64,000 bases of DNA from Lytechinus pictus (lineage: Eukaryota > Echinodermata > Echinoidea > Temnopleuroida > Toxopneustidae): NCBI RefSeq assembly GCF_037042905.1, contig NC_087254.1:14121103-14185102 (forward strand). Reading direction: 5' to 3'. The position numbers were made by a program, and so were the translations under genes. Under the pieces are notes generated by a model. The model ran no database searches and was not told the DNA's origin. It worked only from the letters and a program-made list of their open reading frames with translations. How positions within the stretch are numbered: the first letter of the stretch is position 1; each line of letters starts with the position of its first letter. Below, one piece after another: positions 10,758-24,200 of the stretch.

Positions 10758-12241
10758 TATATACAAATTGCGAGTATACCAAGTTTATCGCTAAAAACGG
10801 CAAGAGCATGTTACTTGTGTAAAAAAATATATATATATAAATTCCATTAAAACAAATGTGATTTCATTTTTTTACCTTGCAACCTTTCTCTCGCCTTGGC
10901 AGCAGACGTCGAAATTATTGTTGCAGAAGATGTTGAACAGTTGTGTCACTGATTCGAGTAGGGGATCCACAATGTTTGTCCACTGAAGAGTGTTTTCCGG
11001 AAACAAATATACAGTAAATAAAACATATGTAGAGGGACTTTATGAGCTTACGATAAAATACTAAGCTTATTGATGGTTTTTATGTAATACATGAAACAAC
11101 CTATAGATTAAATCAAAGATAGGTGAAAGATTATACTTGTTGAAAATATGTCCTCATTAATAGAGAAAATTTTCTATGGCCAATTGTAACATTGATTTCG
11201 TGACAGACTTCGCTTCCAAATATGGACCATATTCTAGTATTTATCTTAATGCCCCATGGATAAATCAACTATAAATATCTATGTTGCTCCTCATCTAGCA
11301 ATTTTTCGGCCACTTTTAAATCAATGTATTTTTTCTTCAAGATGGAAATCGAAGCGACCGCGACAAGAACCAGAATCAGAATGACATCATTCCGAAATAT
11401 TTTCAATTATGTAAATACATCCAGTTCATGAACAAAGGGGAATTTAAGATCGTTCTTTACAAACGACAGTTATTATGTGTAGGTCTCAACTATTTGCGGG
11501 TTTTATTTTTTTATAATCTTGATGGTTATTCAATAACATAATTATACTTTGTCTTTGGATTTTGAAAACATCTTGTCATATAGCAAGCAAAAGTAATCAT
11601 TTTCAAATACATGCTCCTGCTTCATTCCAGGTTACATTTCTTGAATTTTGAATTTGTTGCACTCCAAAAGCTATATCATCAGCTGTTCAGTTTAGAAGTA
11701 AAGGTGACAGTGTGTGGTAACATAATATGTAATAGGAGATATGTTTATGAACCTGTGTGCAATGTACATACATCCATCCTTGCAAACTTCTGCACACCCT
11801 TTCCCGCACACACACACACTTAACTCAAGTACCACAACACAACACACCCAAATTTCCGAACACACAGATCATACAGAAACTGGTAGAAGCGCAGAGAATA
11901 TCCCTACTGGAATACCACAGTATCCCGCAGTGTGTGCCACAGTGTGTTCACAGTGTGGAACACAGTGTGAAATCCCCTTCCCACTGTTAAATTTGAGTAT
12001 CTCAACAGTGCGAATCACATAATCACATAGTTGACCATGTGAACACACTGTGATCGGTCACACTGTCAAAGTGTCCACAGTGTAAAAATATCTTCATACT
12101 GTTGAATTTGATCACACTGTGTACTTTCCAGCAGGGATTATGTGGGCCTCTCTGAAAACGTTCGATTATTATTTGTACGTACCTGAGTAGTGTTCCCACG
12201 AAGATCGATCTGGACTCCATTTCTGAGTTGTGACTTCACAT
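9040..12241 (-). CDS. CLCA exons 16-19: unrecognised C-terminal ectodomain and transmembrane anchor
   Basis: Small exon 16 (12241-12183) encodes YVKSQLRNGVQIDLRGNTTQ. Exon 17 (10982-10876) gives WTNIVDPLLESVTQLFNIFC and CNNNFDVCCQGERKVA. Exon 18 (10092-9878) gives SGSTKIEFVTRNDIKLADGY and ends SNVKRRS. Exon 19 (9296-9040) has a possible N-glycosylated stretch (NTSS, NITL) and a 23-residue hydrophobic helix (about 1161-1183), then YYYKR and TAA. I do not recognise residues 976-1160. The stop sits directly after AAAAGG, so AAAAG|GTAAAT could be a donor leading to another exon. A possible poly(A) signal (AATAAA on minus) lies at 8774-8769. Confidence 0.78.
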
Positions 12242-15200
12242 CTAATCAAGATAACATTGTGATGTGTAAACATAGAGTTTTAGGCTTTTAGTGTAAATCA
12301 TAAAAACTACTTCGGCACAGAGAAGTGACATATCCAAATACGACGCAGGGGCCGCTGTTTTCTTTTAACGAAGAAGGAGGGGGCACTCGCGTTTAATGCT
12401 ATAATTAATCTGTCAATCGAGTGCGAAATTTATGGTCGGTGCATGTGTAGTGACGTGTTGGCCAATGCATTTCCTGCGAGCACCTTACTCCGGGAGTCGG
12501 TTCTCAAGACCCCCATTTCACGTTCTAGTTCCCAAGCACCCCTATTTGCAGAGGACTATATCGTTCTTAAGCCCCCCCCCCCCTATTTCATAAGCAACTT
12601 CCATTCCCGAAAGAGTATGGTTTCAGATTTTGGGACAACACACCCCTACCCTTTCAAATAATCCGCGCTGACCATGCCAAAAAAAAATATATTATTCATA
12701 TTGTACATTTTTGTACACGTTTAATGATGAAGTGGGAGTGCCTGAAACAATCCCCCGCCTGCGGTTCCGGTGCCCCGACAAAACAAAAAAAGCACTTGTT
12801 TTATAGGATCGTCGCACGACACAATAAAATGATAAATTACGAATAAATTATACCGTGGGAAGGATTCGATCCACATATTTTGTCCGACAAGTTGTCCGAT
12901 TTGATAATGTTACTCGACTTTTGATTGACGGAGAAACATGGTAGGCTCTAATTGTCGGGAAAAAAATCCGGCAAGGCCTCCCATGAAACACTGCCCCCAT
13001 TGTTAGATTTACTGAGCGAGAAAACAATGAGAAAGCTCGAATTCTATTGATTTTGGGATTATTAAGAAAAATAGACGTATAAATCTCGAAGAGACTTACT
13101 TTTTCTTGGTTGCTTTGTCAAACTTATTTTTGGACCCATCGCCAACCACACTTTCTTATTTTTTCATTATCTTTATCATTCTATAGAATTATATCAACAT
13201 TCCTGTCAAGCACGTTTCTTGTTGAGTTTGGTCTTAATCTGTTCAAGGTTGATTAAATACATAACAATGCATATAGACACTCCTATTTTGGATTGATGCT
13301 GAACAATAGTAGAGTGGGTGAGACTTACATTGACAATTTTCTCCCTTCGACTGATCTGAGCACAAACAAGAGCAATTACTCTGATGCAAAGTGCCTCCAT
13401 TATGACATAGCATGCCATTACATGGACCAACAGTTGGGGCAGGTGCTGTAGGAATCACCCTCCTGAATGTTGCCATCACGACATTAGAAAGTGGACTAGT
13501 CAGACCCGCGTCATCAGAGGCTCGGAGAGCAAATGCATACGAGAATGATGTGACACCTGGGACGTCCTCAACCCTGATCACATATTCTTCTACTGATCCA
13601 AATTGTTTGGGACTTGACATATTCCCTCGCAGAACCTGATGGAATTCCACTCGGGTTGCATCGGAAAAATTTGCCAAAATTAACGCTGAAGACTGTGATA
13701 CTCTGATGTCATAAGATGCAGCTTTATAAATAGAATGAGTAAGAAAAATGAGCAATTTTGAGGGAGCATAAAAGAAAAAAGCCATGATTTCTTCGTGTTA
13801 CAGATTTATCACGGAAAATTCTGACGGCAGTGCAATTATACTTACGGCCGTATCCTATGAACATGTGTGGATATATTTTAGAACGAGAGTTTTTATTACT
13901 AACAATAATTGGGAGGATAAATTTTGATATTTTGAAACTTAAACAAATTTTCATATTGATAGGTAGGTTTGACATTTCGCACATTTTTCCATATTTCTAC
14001 CAGGTACCCTTTTACCCCATCTGTGTTGAGTGGAGCACATTGTGGATCAATGTCTTGCCGAAGGAATTCGCCATGGCTGGGATTCGAACCCACGAACCTC
14101 TGTTTTAAAATACGGAGAATAATCAAAAGGGCCACAACGCTCCACGTTATAATCAATTAGTGATTAAAAAGAAGATAAGAGGTATTCTTTTTACCAGTTC
14201 CCGTATCTAGATCATCACCCGGTGCAGTCCAGGTAAGAACCACGGATGAATCGTTAAGAGATGTCAGTTTAACCCGAAGATCATGGACTCGGTTTGGTGG
14301 GAACTGATCTTGGCCCGGTGTAAAATTCTGTGGAAGAGTCGGGACATTGGTGGAACCGGCTGACGAGCTTCTGGTAAAAGGCGCCGCTTTCTCCAACACC
14401 AAGTTGTCGAATATATTATCTCCTGGAAGTGGTATGGTGTAGTTTCCTACATTAAATTAAGAAATATATCCAAAAGGTAAAAGTTTGTAAAAGTTTGAAG
14501 CGTTCCCTCTCGATCCATTTGAAAAATGGGTCGTGTGGTCCAGTGGTAGAGCATTGGATTCATAATCTCAAGGTTGTGGGTTTGAATCCCCACTCTGCCA
14601 TTGTCTCCACTTTGATAAAAAGACCCGAGAGTAATATTTGTCGTCTGTAAGGCCAGCCATTATGACTGATTAACCTAGACGTAAAATGTTTCCGAGGTAA
14701 TTGGTTATATACCAGATTGGCGTTTACCAGCAAAACGCTGTCCTGCCGAGTTCTACGGGAGTTACCATAAACAGAAACAGAAAAAAAACGAAAATCCCAG
14801 CTCGCTGGTTGTTTTTACTAAGTCTGCGAATCACATTTTCTTAACATGATGTATCGAATAATTATTGACATTTTAACCTCGAACCCACTCTCTCTCCCTC
14901 ATCAAACTTGCGATATGAAAGTAGATGTAAATCTTTTCTTTTTAAGATGGCTAGAACGTCTTCACATTATTTATTTTAATTTAAAACATATTTATTCGAA
15001 CACACACACACTATATATATAGACCCAAAAAAGAAGCTTTTTATTATGACATATGATATATACATTTCATATCAACCTCGGTCATCGATAATGCGGTTTA
15101 TAGGTTTGCGATTAGTCGAAAATTAATCTAATCAGATTGTATACCTATAGATGTATCTGAGACCACGTAACCGTCATCTGTGATGTTGATGAAGGGCATT

Positions 15201-18200
15201 GCTGGCGACCCTTGTGAACCAACCAAGACCATAGCATTTCCATCATTCTCTGCCGTGATACTGATACCATAGTAACCTTCCCCAGTGTAGTCAAGAAATG
15301 ATCGGCTGTACACACCATCATTTGCAGTGATATCGGCACCTTTATTGTAATAATAATACAATAATAACAATGATAATAATAACAATGATAATAACAAGAA
15401 AAATGATATACATCTTGTTATATAGCAATTGATACAAATGTTTCTAAACCCTGCATACTATTACTCTGGCTTGAGCACGGCTACCCTGATCGGACTCTCG
15501 AGCATTCAATAAATTCTTTCCTACCGGATTATCGTTTACAACACCTGGAGAGAGGCTTACTTACTTTACTTACTGCCCATTATGCCGGGTGGGCACGTAG
15601 GGCAGCAACAAAAGTCCTCCACTCCACTCTGTCCAAAGCCAAGCGCCGTAGTGTCCCCCAGGTGCAGGTCAGGTCCCTCATTTCCCTCTCTACGGTCCTT
15701 CTCCAGGTGTTCTTGGGTCTCCCCCTCTTCCTCTTCCCTTCTGGAGTCCAATAGAGTGCCGTTTTGGTAATGCTACCATCCTCTTTCCTTAGCACATGGC
15801 CAATCCAGCTCCAGCGTCTTCTTTGTATAATGCCTTCCATGCATCCCAATTGGCATCTATCATATAGTTCTTCGTTTGATATCATATTCGGCCAAAAAAT
15901 GCGACATATTTTCCTTAGAGATTTGTTGTGGAAAACTGATAACTTATGAAGGTCTTTCATTGTAATTCTCCAGCATTCTGATCCATACAAGAGAGTTGAA
16001 AGGACGCAACTTTGATAAACCTTTAGTTTGGTTTTGATACTCAACTGTTGTGACTTCCAAATAGGATTCAGCATAGAGAATGCAGTCCTTGCTTTGTTCA
16101 AGCGATTCATTATATCTATTCCTGCACCTCCATCATGTGTCACAATGCTTCCAAGGTACGTGAATTTATCTGTTGTTGGAAGGTCTTCGCCATTGGCTTG
16201 TATACTTGAGGGGTTTTCAACATTAAGTGTCATTACTTCAGTTTTCTTCTGATTGATCCTCAGCCCAATTTGATGTGCAAAGTTAGTAAGGCGGGATGTC
16301 TTCTCCTGCATGTGCCGGTGGGTATGAGACACCAGAGCCAGATCATCTGCAAAGTCTAAGTCTTCAAGTGTTGAAAAGAGTGACCACCTAATACCCCTTT
16401 TCTGATCTGCAGTAGCCTCCCTCATTACCCAATCAATGGCCAGGTTGAACAGTAATGCAGACATAACACAACCTTGTCTCACTCCAGTTTTCACCTGGAA
16501 ACTCAAGTCACTATTCCCAACCCTGCAAATGAAGTTGTCGTAGAAGCTCTTGATAATGGCTACTACAGGCTGGGGAATGCCGTAACTACGCAAAATTCTC
16601 CATAAGCTGTCTCTGTGTAAACTGTCAAAGGCCTTTTCGAAGTCTACAAAATTAATGTATAACTGCCTTTGCCATTCTGTGCATTGCTCAATAATGTTGC
16701 GCAGGACAAAAATCTGATCAATGCACCCTCTTCCTCTTCGAAAACCAGCTTGTTCTGGTCTCAGTTGCTCATCGACAGCCCTTGTTAGTCTCTGGATAAT
16801 AACTTTTGTTAGAATCTTGCTTGGGATAGACAATAGCGTAATACCCCGCCAGTTGTTACACTTTCGGAGTGAACCTTTCTTGGGTAGTTTGATGATGACC
16901 CCTTGTAACCAATCATCTGGAACTTTTTTACCTTCCCATATGTCAGTGAAGAGAGGATGCAATATATTTGCAGCCAGTTCTGGATCTGCTTTAAAAAGCT
17001 CAGCATTAAGGTTATCTGGTCCTGGTGCCTTACCATTTGTCTGGAGAGAGGCAAATGTAGATAAAGGCCTTGCCAAAGGACGCAACTGCTACGGTTGGAT
17101 CTGAAGCCCGGACCTTGCGGTTCAAAGTCCGGGGACTTATCCACTGAGTTACAACACCTCTATATTGATATCATTGGTGAAATTATAAACCTACTCAATG
17201 CTAATATAAAATCCAATCAGTGTACTGATGGATTTTTCATGAAAGCTTGTTACTCAAAACAACCAAGAAAACATGAGTAATGTAAAATTAAGTGGCAGCA
17301 TGCACAGGTGTAAAATATGGAGAAGTCACATCAAGCCATTGAGTTCATGGAGTCACTGGTAACATGATATTAGAAGAGGGATAATAATAACAATAATAAT
17401 AATAAAGATAATAATAGTAATGAAAATAATAATTCTTATTAACACAGGTTAGCCATTTCAGCTGTTATTCTGCATAACATATTATTATCCTTCTCTATTC
17501 TCATACGTCGAGCCCCTGACAAAAAGGCAGAAGGTCCCATTTTTAAGCCTCTAGTATGACTCTACCGTCACGGTGGATCGTACCCCGCCATGACCTCCAT
17601 GAGGCGGGCGCTGTACCACCGAGCCACCATGCCGGGTTAGGCAGGCATCCACTCTAGCCAAGCACCAGCAGCAACTGCCAGCAGTGCAGCGTGGCCAGTG
17701 AAAAAAAAATCAAATTATGCGAGAGGAGCAGCTAAATTATGCTAAATCGCGAAAAATTATGCCAAACCGTTATTTTTTTACAAGCCAAAAAAAAAAAAAA
17801 GGTTATCAACCTAAATTTTAGGAGTGGCTAACCAAAAAAAAATTTGACAAGCAAAAAAAAAAAAAAAAAAAGGTCATCAACCTAAATTTTGGGAGTGGAT
17901 GCATGCATGTAAACGATTTCCCCCACTTCTGTTGGTGCTGGCGCCGTTCATTAGTTAGTAGAAATGTGAAAAATGAAAAACAACATGTGGGGGGAAAAAA
18001 AATCGATCAAAATTATGCTAAATATGCTATTATTATGCCAGATTCTTTGCTTAAAAAAAGTCTAATTATGCCAGCATAATTAATTATGCTGAAAGGGTCT
18101 AAATTATGCCAGAAAGCATAATTATGCCAGTTCTGGCAACGTTGCAGTGGAACAATGATAAAATTGAAATTTACCTGCACCATTGTCTAGGAGATCATAT

Positions 18201-21200
18201 GTTATAATATCACCTCCCGGTCGTTCCACACTTGCTTGGATGGATGCATTTATAACAGGCAGGGACCCTTTTGTGACCTCCGCATATGTGACAAGTGCTT
18301 TTAAATTCTCAGATTGTTCTAAGATCGAAGTGCTGGTGTAGGACTTCACAATTATAACGTTTTCTTCTTCCGCCTCTTCGGGATTTGGTGAAGAATAGCC
18401 GGAAAATGTCACAGACTGTGTTCCAGGATACTTGTTTTCAATTTGATAAAACCATCTGCCGGACTGTATAGAATTGAATGAAATGAAATATGGTCTACCT
18501 ATTTTATGAAATGAAATATCATATATATATGTATGAGTCTTGATAAACATCTTTTTTCGGAGTTTTCTCATGTACACTGAATATTGTTATTGAATGAAGC
18601 CACTCCTTTCAGATATTGTTAAAACAGATGGATGGAGTAAGAAAATTGTCAGAATTAAACAGAATGCCATGATGTCCATGTAATTGTTTTATACATGGCA
18701 TTTTTTTTCTAAAAATTTACTCCAACCCGCAACCAAACGCATGGGGTGTGTCACGTTTATTTTACCACCATTTTGAATATCAAATGATTTTGTTACTATT
18801 CTTTATCCCGGTTTATGATGTAAAATAGGCGGAGAACATCCAAAATCAATAATTGAAATTAAAAAAGAGCATATACAAGGAAACAACCTGAAAACCGACA
18901 ATATATAATACTTTAGCAATGTTGTAGAAATACAAAGCAAACATACACTTAAAACTGAAGGCCTGCCCCCCCCCCCCTGCTGGCATACAGATGTCGGACT
19001 TGGAGCCATGGACCCCTCCCCCCCAAAAAAAAAAAAAAAAAAAACACGACAAAGAAGGAGGGGAGAAAGAAAAGGAAAAGAAACTGGGTGGAGTATATAT
19101 ATAAAAAAAATACATATCATGTCCAAATCTATCACATGATTAGATTTTTGTATTGAAAAACTTAATTTTATTGGCTCGCTTTCTCCGCTCGCCGCTTTTT
19201 TTCAGATTATGCCCTTTAGCCCTTAAACATTTAAACTGAGCCCCCCCCCACACACACACACCTAAACTAATGAACGTAGAAGGTTTTTTTACGATTTTAC
19301 CTCTGCTTTACCGTCGATTACAACGTTGATGACCTTCCTTTGGACATTGTCACTATATTCAGGACTACCAGGCGATATAGTCGTGTTGTTCGGCTGGGTT
19401 AGGGTAAGTGTAACTCCTAATGCAATGAGGATAGCAGTCATTGGTTATAAAATTTACAGGAAAAAAATATTATGATGATAATAATTAAAGTGATTATATA
19501 TGCAAATACATATTAAAATACTGATAGCAATATCAGTATTAATCTTCTTTTTTTCCTCTCTTTTCAAATACCTCAAATCTCCTATATATGTAAATAATGG
19601 TGGGGGTGTTTGAACTTGAATACACAAACGAAAAATTGTTTTTTCCTTAATTAAAAAGAAAAATTTGAAGTTGAATCGTAGTTTTTTCTATTTCGTTTTC
19701 AAGAGTATGTCGGGATTAAAGGGGATAATCCTTGTCATTCACATTACATTCTCGATCAATGTCGTGACCCTCGCCACTGACCACGTTATAAATCTGTTTA
19801 CCGAGGTAGCGGTCTCTCTCTCTGGGAGTCAAGAGAGTATTTTGAAATAATAGTAATGATAATTTATAACGTTTTATTTATCCAGGGTAGTCACTTCAAT
19901 TAGGAAACTGCTCTAAGAGCGGGCCTTGCGTAACATTATGTCATTATTACCCTTCTCCAATCTAAATGCTGAGCGCCAGCAAGAAGGCAGGGTTTTCATA
20001 AGTCTTTGGTAGGTCTATGACTCGGCCGAGAATCGAACTCACGACCTCCCGTTCATGAGGCAGAGGCTCTACCACTGAGCCACCATGCCCTTTAGAATCA
20101 TCTTTTAAAATCCCGTATCATAAACGTATCAAATACAAACGATAAATGTGCACATTACCTGGTGTGACATCTGAGCCTTCAGTGTAAGTTACTATGAACT
20201 GGGTCCTGAAGCCTATCGAGGGATCAATATCGATGTGTCCTGATTTCACGTCTCCGTCGCCAAGAGTAGCACCTATTGCACAAAGCTATGAGGTACAAGA
20301 ATTATGGACTCTATTATATTTTTATAGCATTATTGCATTCGATAAAACAATATTAAAAATGAGCGCTATGTGTATTTCGTATTCATTAAAATCATTATCA
20401 TTGTTAGGGGATCTTCCAACGATCGAGGCAGAGGGCCCACGAGGCCAAGGATTATGACCACCGGCGCGGCGGATCCAGGGGGGGGGGGGGCACGGCCGAC
20501 CCTTCGAGAGGCACAGTTAAAATTTGCAATGTAAAAATGCCGTTAAAACTGAAGTGTGCCCTTCCCCCTTTGAAAGTGAAGACCTTTTTTTTGCTTGTCA
20601 AATTTTTTTCTCGGGAAAATGTACCACCCTTTTGGAAAATCCTGGATCCGCCCCCTGGGTTTGTCTACAACAAAATTGTATTCTAATTTACCTAACCTTA
20701 CAAACCTTACTTTTGGTTTCTTTATATTCCCTTATGAAGGTGCACAGTTGACGTCTATGTTGTTAAAATGAATATTGTGTTTTCCAGAGTGTATAATTCA
20801 GTTTACTCTGAGATCCAGGCTATAAGTGGAAAATATTTCGTTGTTCGTAATCTTGTGATTATCAAGATTGTTGGCATTATTGTCATCATTGTTAGTATAT
20901 ACCTGCGGTATCATAATAACTATCAAAATTTTCATTATTATCATATTGTTATTCTAAAAAAATCATCATCACTATCAATTTCTTACCAATCCCCATTCTT
21001 AAACTATATAATGTCTTAACGTTAAGATATGTATTTTAGCGACTCTCCATTCCCATTTTCATTCCCCTAAAATAGTGGACTTTATGATGACGACAATAAC
21101 AGATTGGTAAAAAGGGAATAATTCTTATCGGCTGGGAAACAACCACTCCATTCGTATTATCGAAGCGACGAAGAATTGTTATCTTTTTTTACTGCTAGTC

Positions 21201-24200
21201 AACGTAGTCATGATATTGCATAATATAAAAAAAAAATCACATTTGTACTTTTCTCTATGCTAAATAGTATTTATTGTGCATCCAAAAATACCTCTACGCG
21301 TTTTGTTCCTTTACAGCTCCGAACAGTTTCACTGAGAGAAGTGGTTAGACTAGCAGAGCCATCATTATCACCATAAGAGAAAGCACGGCCTCCTAGATTG
21401 TATTCAAAAGTAAATGGTTACTGAATAATGTATGTTTGTTTACTTTTTGGTAAGGGTACTATTCTTGAAACACTCTTCACATACTTCCATGCTCATATGT
21501 ACGCACACAACAGACCATCACACACACACACACACACACACCCACACCCCCACAAACACAAACACACCCTTACACACATCCTGGCAGACAGACAGACGCA
21601 CTCTCGATCGTCCGCGAACACGAGCATACTCATATCCATGCACATCTTTCACTTCGCACGTCGGAACGAGTTGGTCGGAGGAAGGTCGGAGTAACTCTGT
21701 CCAGACGGGAACTACTCCGACGTTGCTCTGACTTGGCTTCCTCCGACCTTTCCTCCGACGAACTCACTCCGACCAACATAGCCCGAACGAGGCTAACATT
21801 CTTGTCAATGTCAGCTGAACCCGGGGGGCCACCTACATTGACGAGTGGATACCATGCGCGACCAAAAAAAAACACGTAAAAAGGATGTCTTTTTCAAGAT
21901 AGGGCACGTTACGTACGTAACGTGATAAGGGTGTCAAAAACTAAAAAAATAATGAAAAAGGGTATCTATTTCGCTAGGAGAGTTACGTGTTTAGGGTCAA
22001 ATTTGCGGGGATGATAAAACAAAATTAAACTGTTTTATAAAGGATGTCCTTTTTGCCCCAACACTACGTGTTTAGAGTCCGATTTGCACTAGGTGTGGAA
22101 GGTGGGGTCGTACTAAACCAAATGATGTGTAAAGGTAAAACCAACGACCGAAGGACCCGTGACATAACAATAGAATATTCCTGTACTTGTTTAGGGGTTC
22201 ATTTTAGGGAATACTTGCCAAGAGTATCGTTTTGTTTCCAATACTTGTTAAGGGTAGGGTTTCACATGCCAATACTTCTTGTTAAGGGGTGCATTTTCAG
22301 AATATGGAAAATACGTGTTTAGGGTGCTTTTCGAGACCCCATGGACGCGCATGGTATCCACTCGTCAATGGAAGTGGCCCCCCCGGGCAGCTGGAACAGT
22401 TACAAGCATCGAAATCGTTCCTTCCAGCTGCATATGGCCTCGCACTTCGCGCTTGATCGAACGATAGAACCGTTTCCAAACTCGTCTTCAGTGGCTTAAT
22501 TCTTTCACTGTTCGTGAGATTAATGGGTTTTTCTGTTTCCTTCCTTTTTTTCCCAACTTACCTCTTTCCTTTTCCTCAACTTACCTCTCTCCTTTTCCTC
22601 TTTCCCTGTCTCACTCTTGTTTTTCTTATATCCCCTTTCCCCCTATCATGACAGCAAAGGATTCGAAGATCATGAAGATGGACCTATATACGCACCTGTT
22701 TCCAGAGATACTGTATTCAGTTCACCGTAAGCGTCATCTCCTATAGCCACTGTGTGGACTCTCACCCCTTCCGCCAGTAAAGTCTGTCTTATAGTGTGGG
22801 AAGCAAAACCGCCGTCTTCTCCATCAGTCATCAATAAAATGTCTGCTCCAGCAAGGTCTCCTGACGGATGTTCTCGCAACACCTGCAAGATTTCGTTGAA
22901 AAAGAATTTTAAAAAATACAGTACAATGATTACACACAATCAATTATATTCGCAATCTTTGCCTCCCCAACCAGTAAGCCAGTATTGAAGAGTATAATTA
23001 AAATAATGGATCATGAAAGATGAGATGGATAAAGTGACAAAAAATGAAGATGGAAAGGAATTGAAAAAAAGTGAAAAAGTCAAGGAATTTAACTAAATAA
23101 ATAGGAAGATGAAATAAAGGGAAAATAAAACTAAAACAAAGCAATAATATTAAAAAAAGAAAAAAGAAAGATTTTAGTACCTGCAGTCCAGTCTCTAAAC
23201 CACATCCAATACATGTCCCGCCCGATGCGACAAGGTTCAAGCTGTCAAGTAACGAAGATCTTTCGGTTGATGAATTGACCTGTATCAACCCATGTATTAT
23301 ATCAGTGCTATCGGTAAAACCAACCAAACCAACCCATGTTCCTTCAGTGACCAGATCAATAAAAGCAGTGGATGCACTCTCCGCTTTCGTAATTCTGCCA
23401 TTCGTCTAAACAAGAGGAAAATAAATTTAGAAGTATGATGACATGGCACAGATAAAAAACAGCTTTTAATTACCTTTTGTACCTGATTAAAAATATTCCA
23501 GTTAATTGATTTAATGCATGTATAAGAAAAAAAAATTGATAATAAAAACCATATACAAACAGGATCTACATGAATAAAGTAACTCACATCCATGCTCCCC
23601 GATGTATCAATGACTAAGACTATACGACAGTCATCACTACTTCGAGCTTGTGCCAGTGTAAACGATGGCATAATGTCAACATCACTCAATTCCCGAGGTG
23701 GTGAGTTGTTGTCTGTTGAGAACAATTTATAATCACGATTCACAGATGGGAACAAAATAATTCTACTTCATTTATTTACAAGACCAGTACAAAGATATTG
23801 TATCAGCATCATATAGGCCTACTCAATTCAATTTCATGCATTGGAGCACTGGTGCCGTACCGATGAGGGGCGCTTGACACGCCCCCCCCCCCCTCCTCCC
23901 CCCCCAAAAAAAACAGGTGGTTCATGAACGAGTCTCGCCAGATTTCGCGTTCAATATAACAAGCAATATGTTATTTTGACCCCTAGATGACATTTGACTC
24001 TATCACCCTCATGAACATACATGGAGTGTTACCCAAGGATCATTGGTACCAAGTGTGTACAAATTGATTCCGAAATAAAGAAATGAGAGCAAGTTAAAAA
24101 AAAAAAAAAAAAATCATGCACACGATGGCCTCATATACCCTTTGACCCCTAGATGACCTTTGATCCCATCAGCCTCATGACCACACAGAGGTATTACCCA

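Noticed and set aside
14525..14600. Functional tRNA-Met gene
   Set aside because: Linked to a SINE body and A-rich tail, with imperfect arms; treated as a SINE head.
15128..15397. Extending CLCA exon 13 upstream through the (TAT)n stretch
   Set aside because: The frame is open but AATAAAG|GTGCC is a proper acceptor in the right phase and continues the conserved NGAGAD block; the upstream part is intronic microsatellite.
21428..21731. Histidine/threonine-rich ORFs
   Set aside because: Product of the (CA)n microsatellite.
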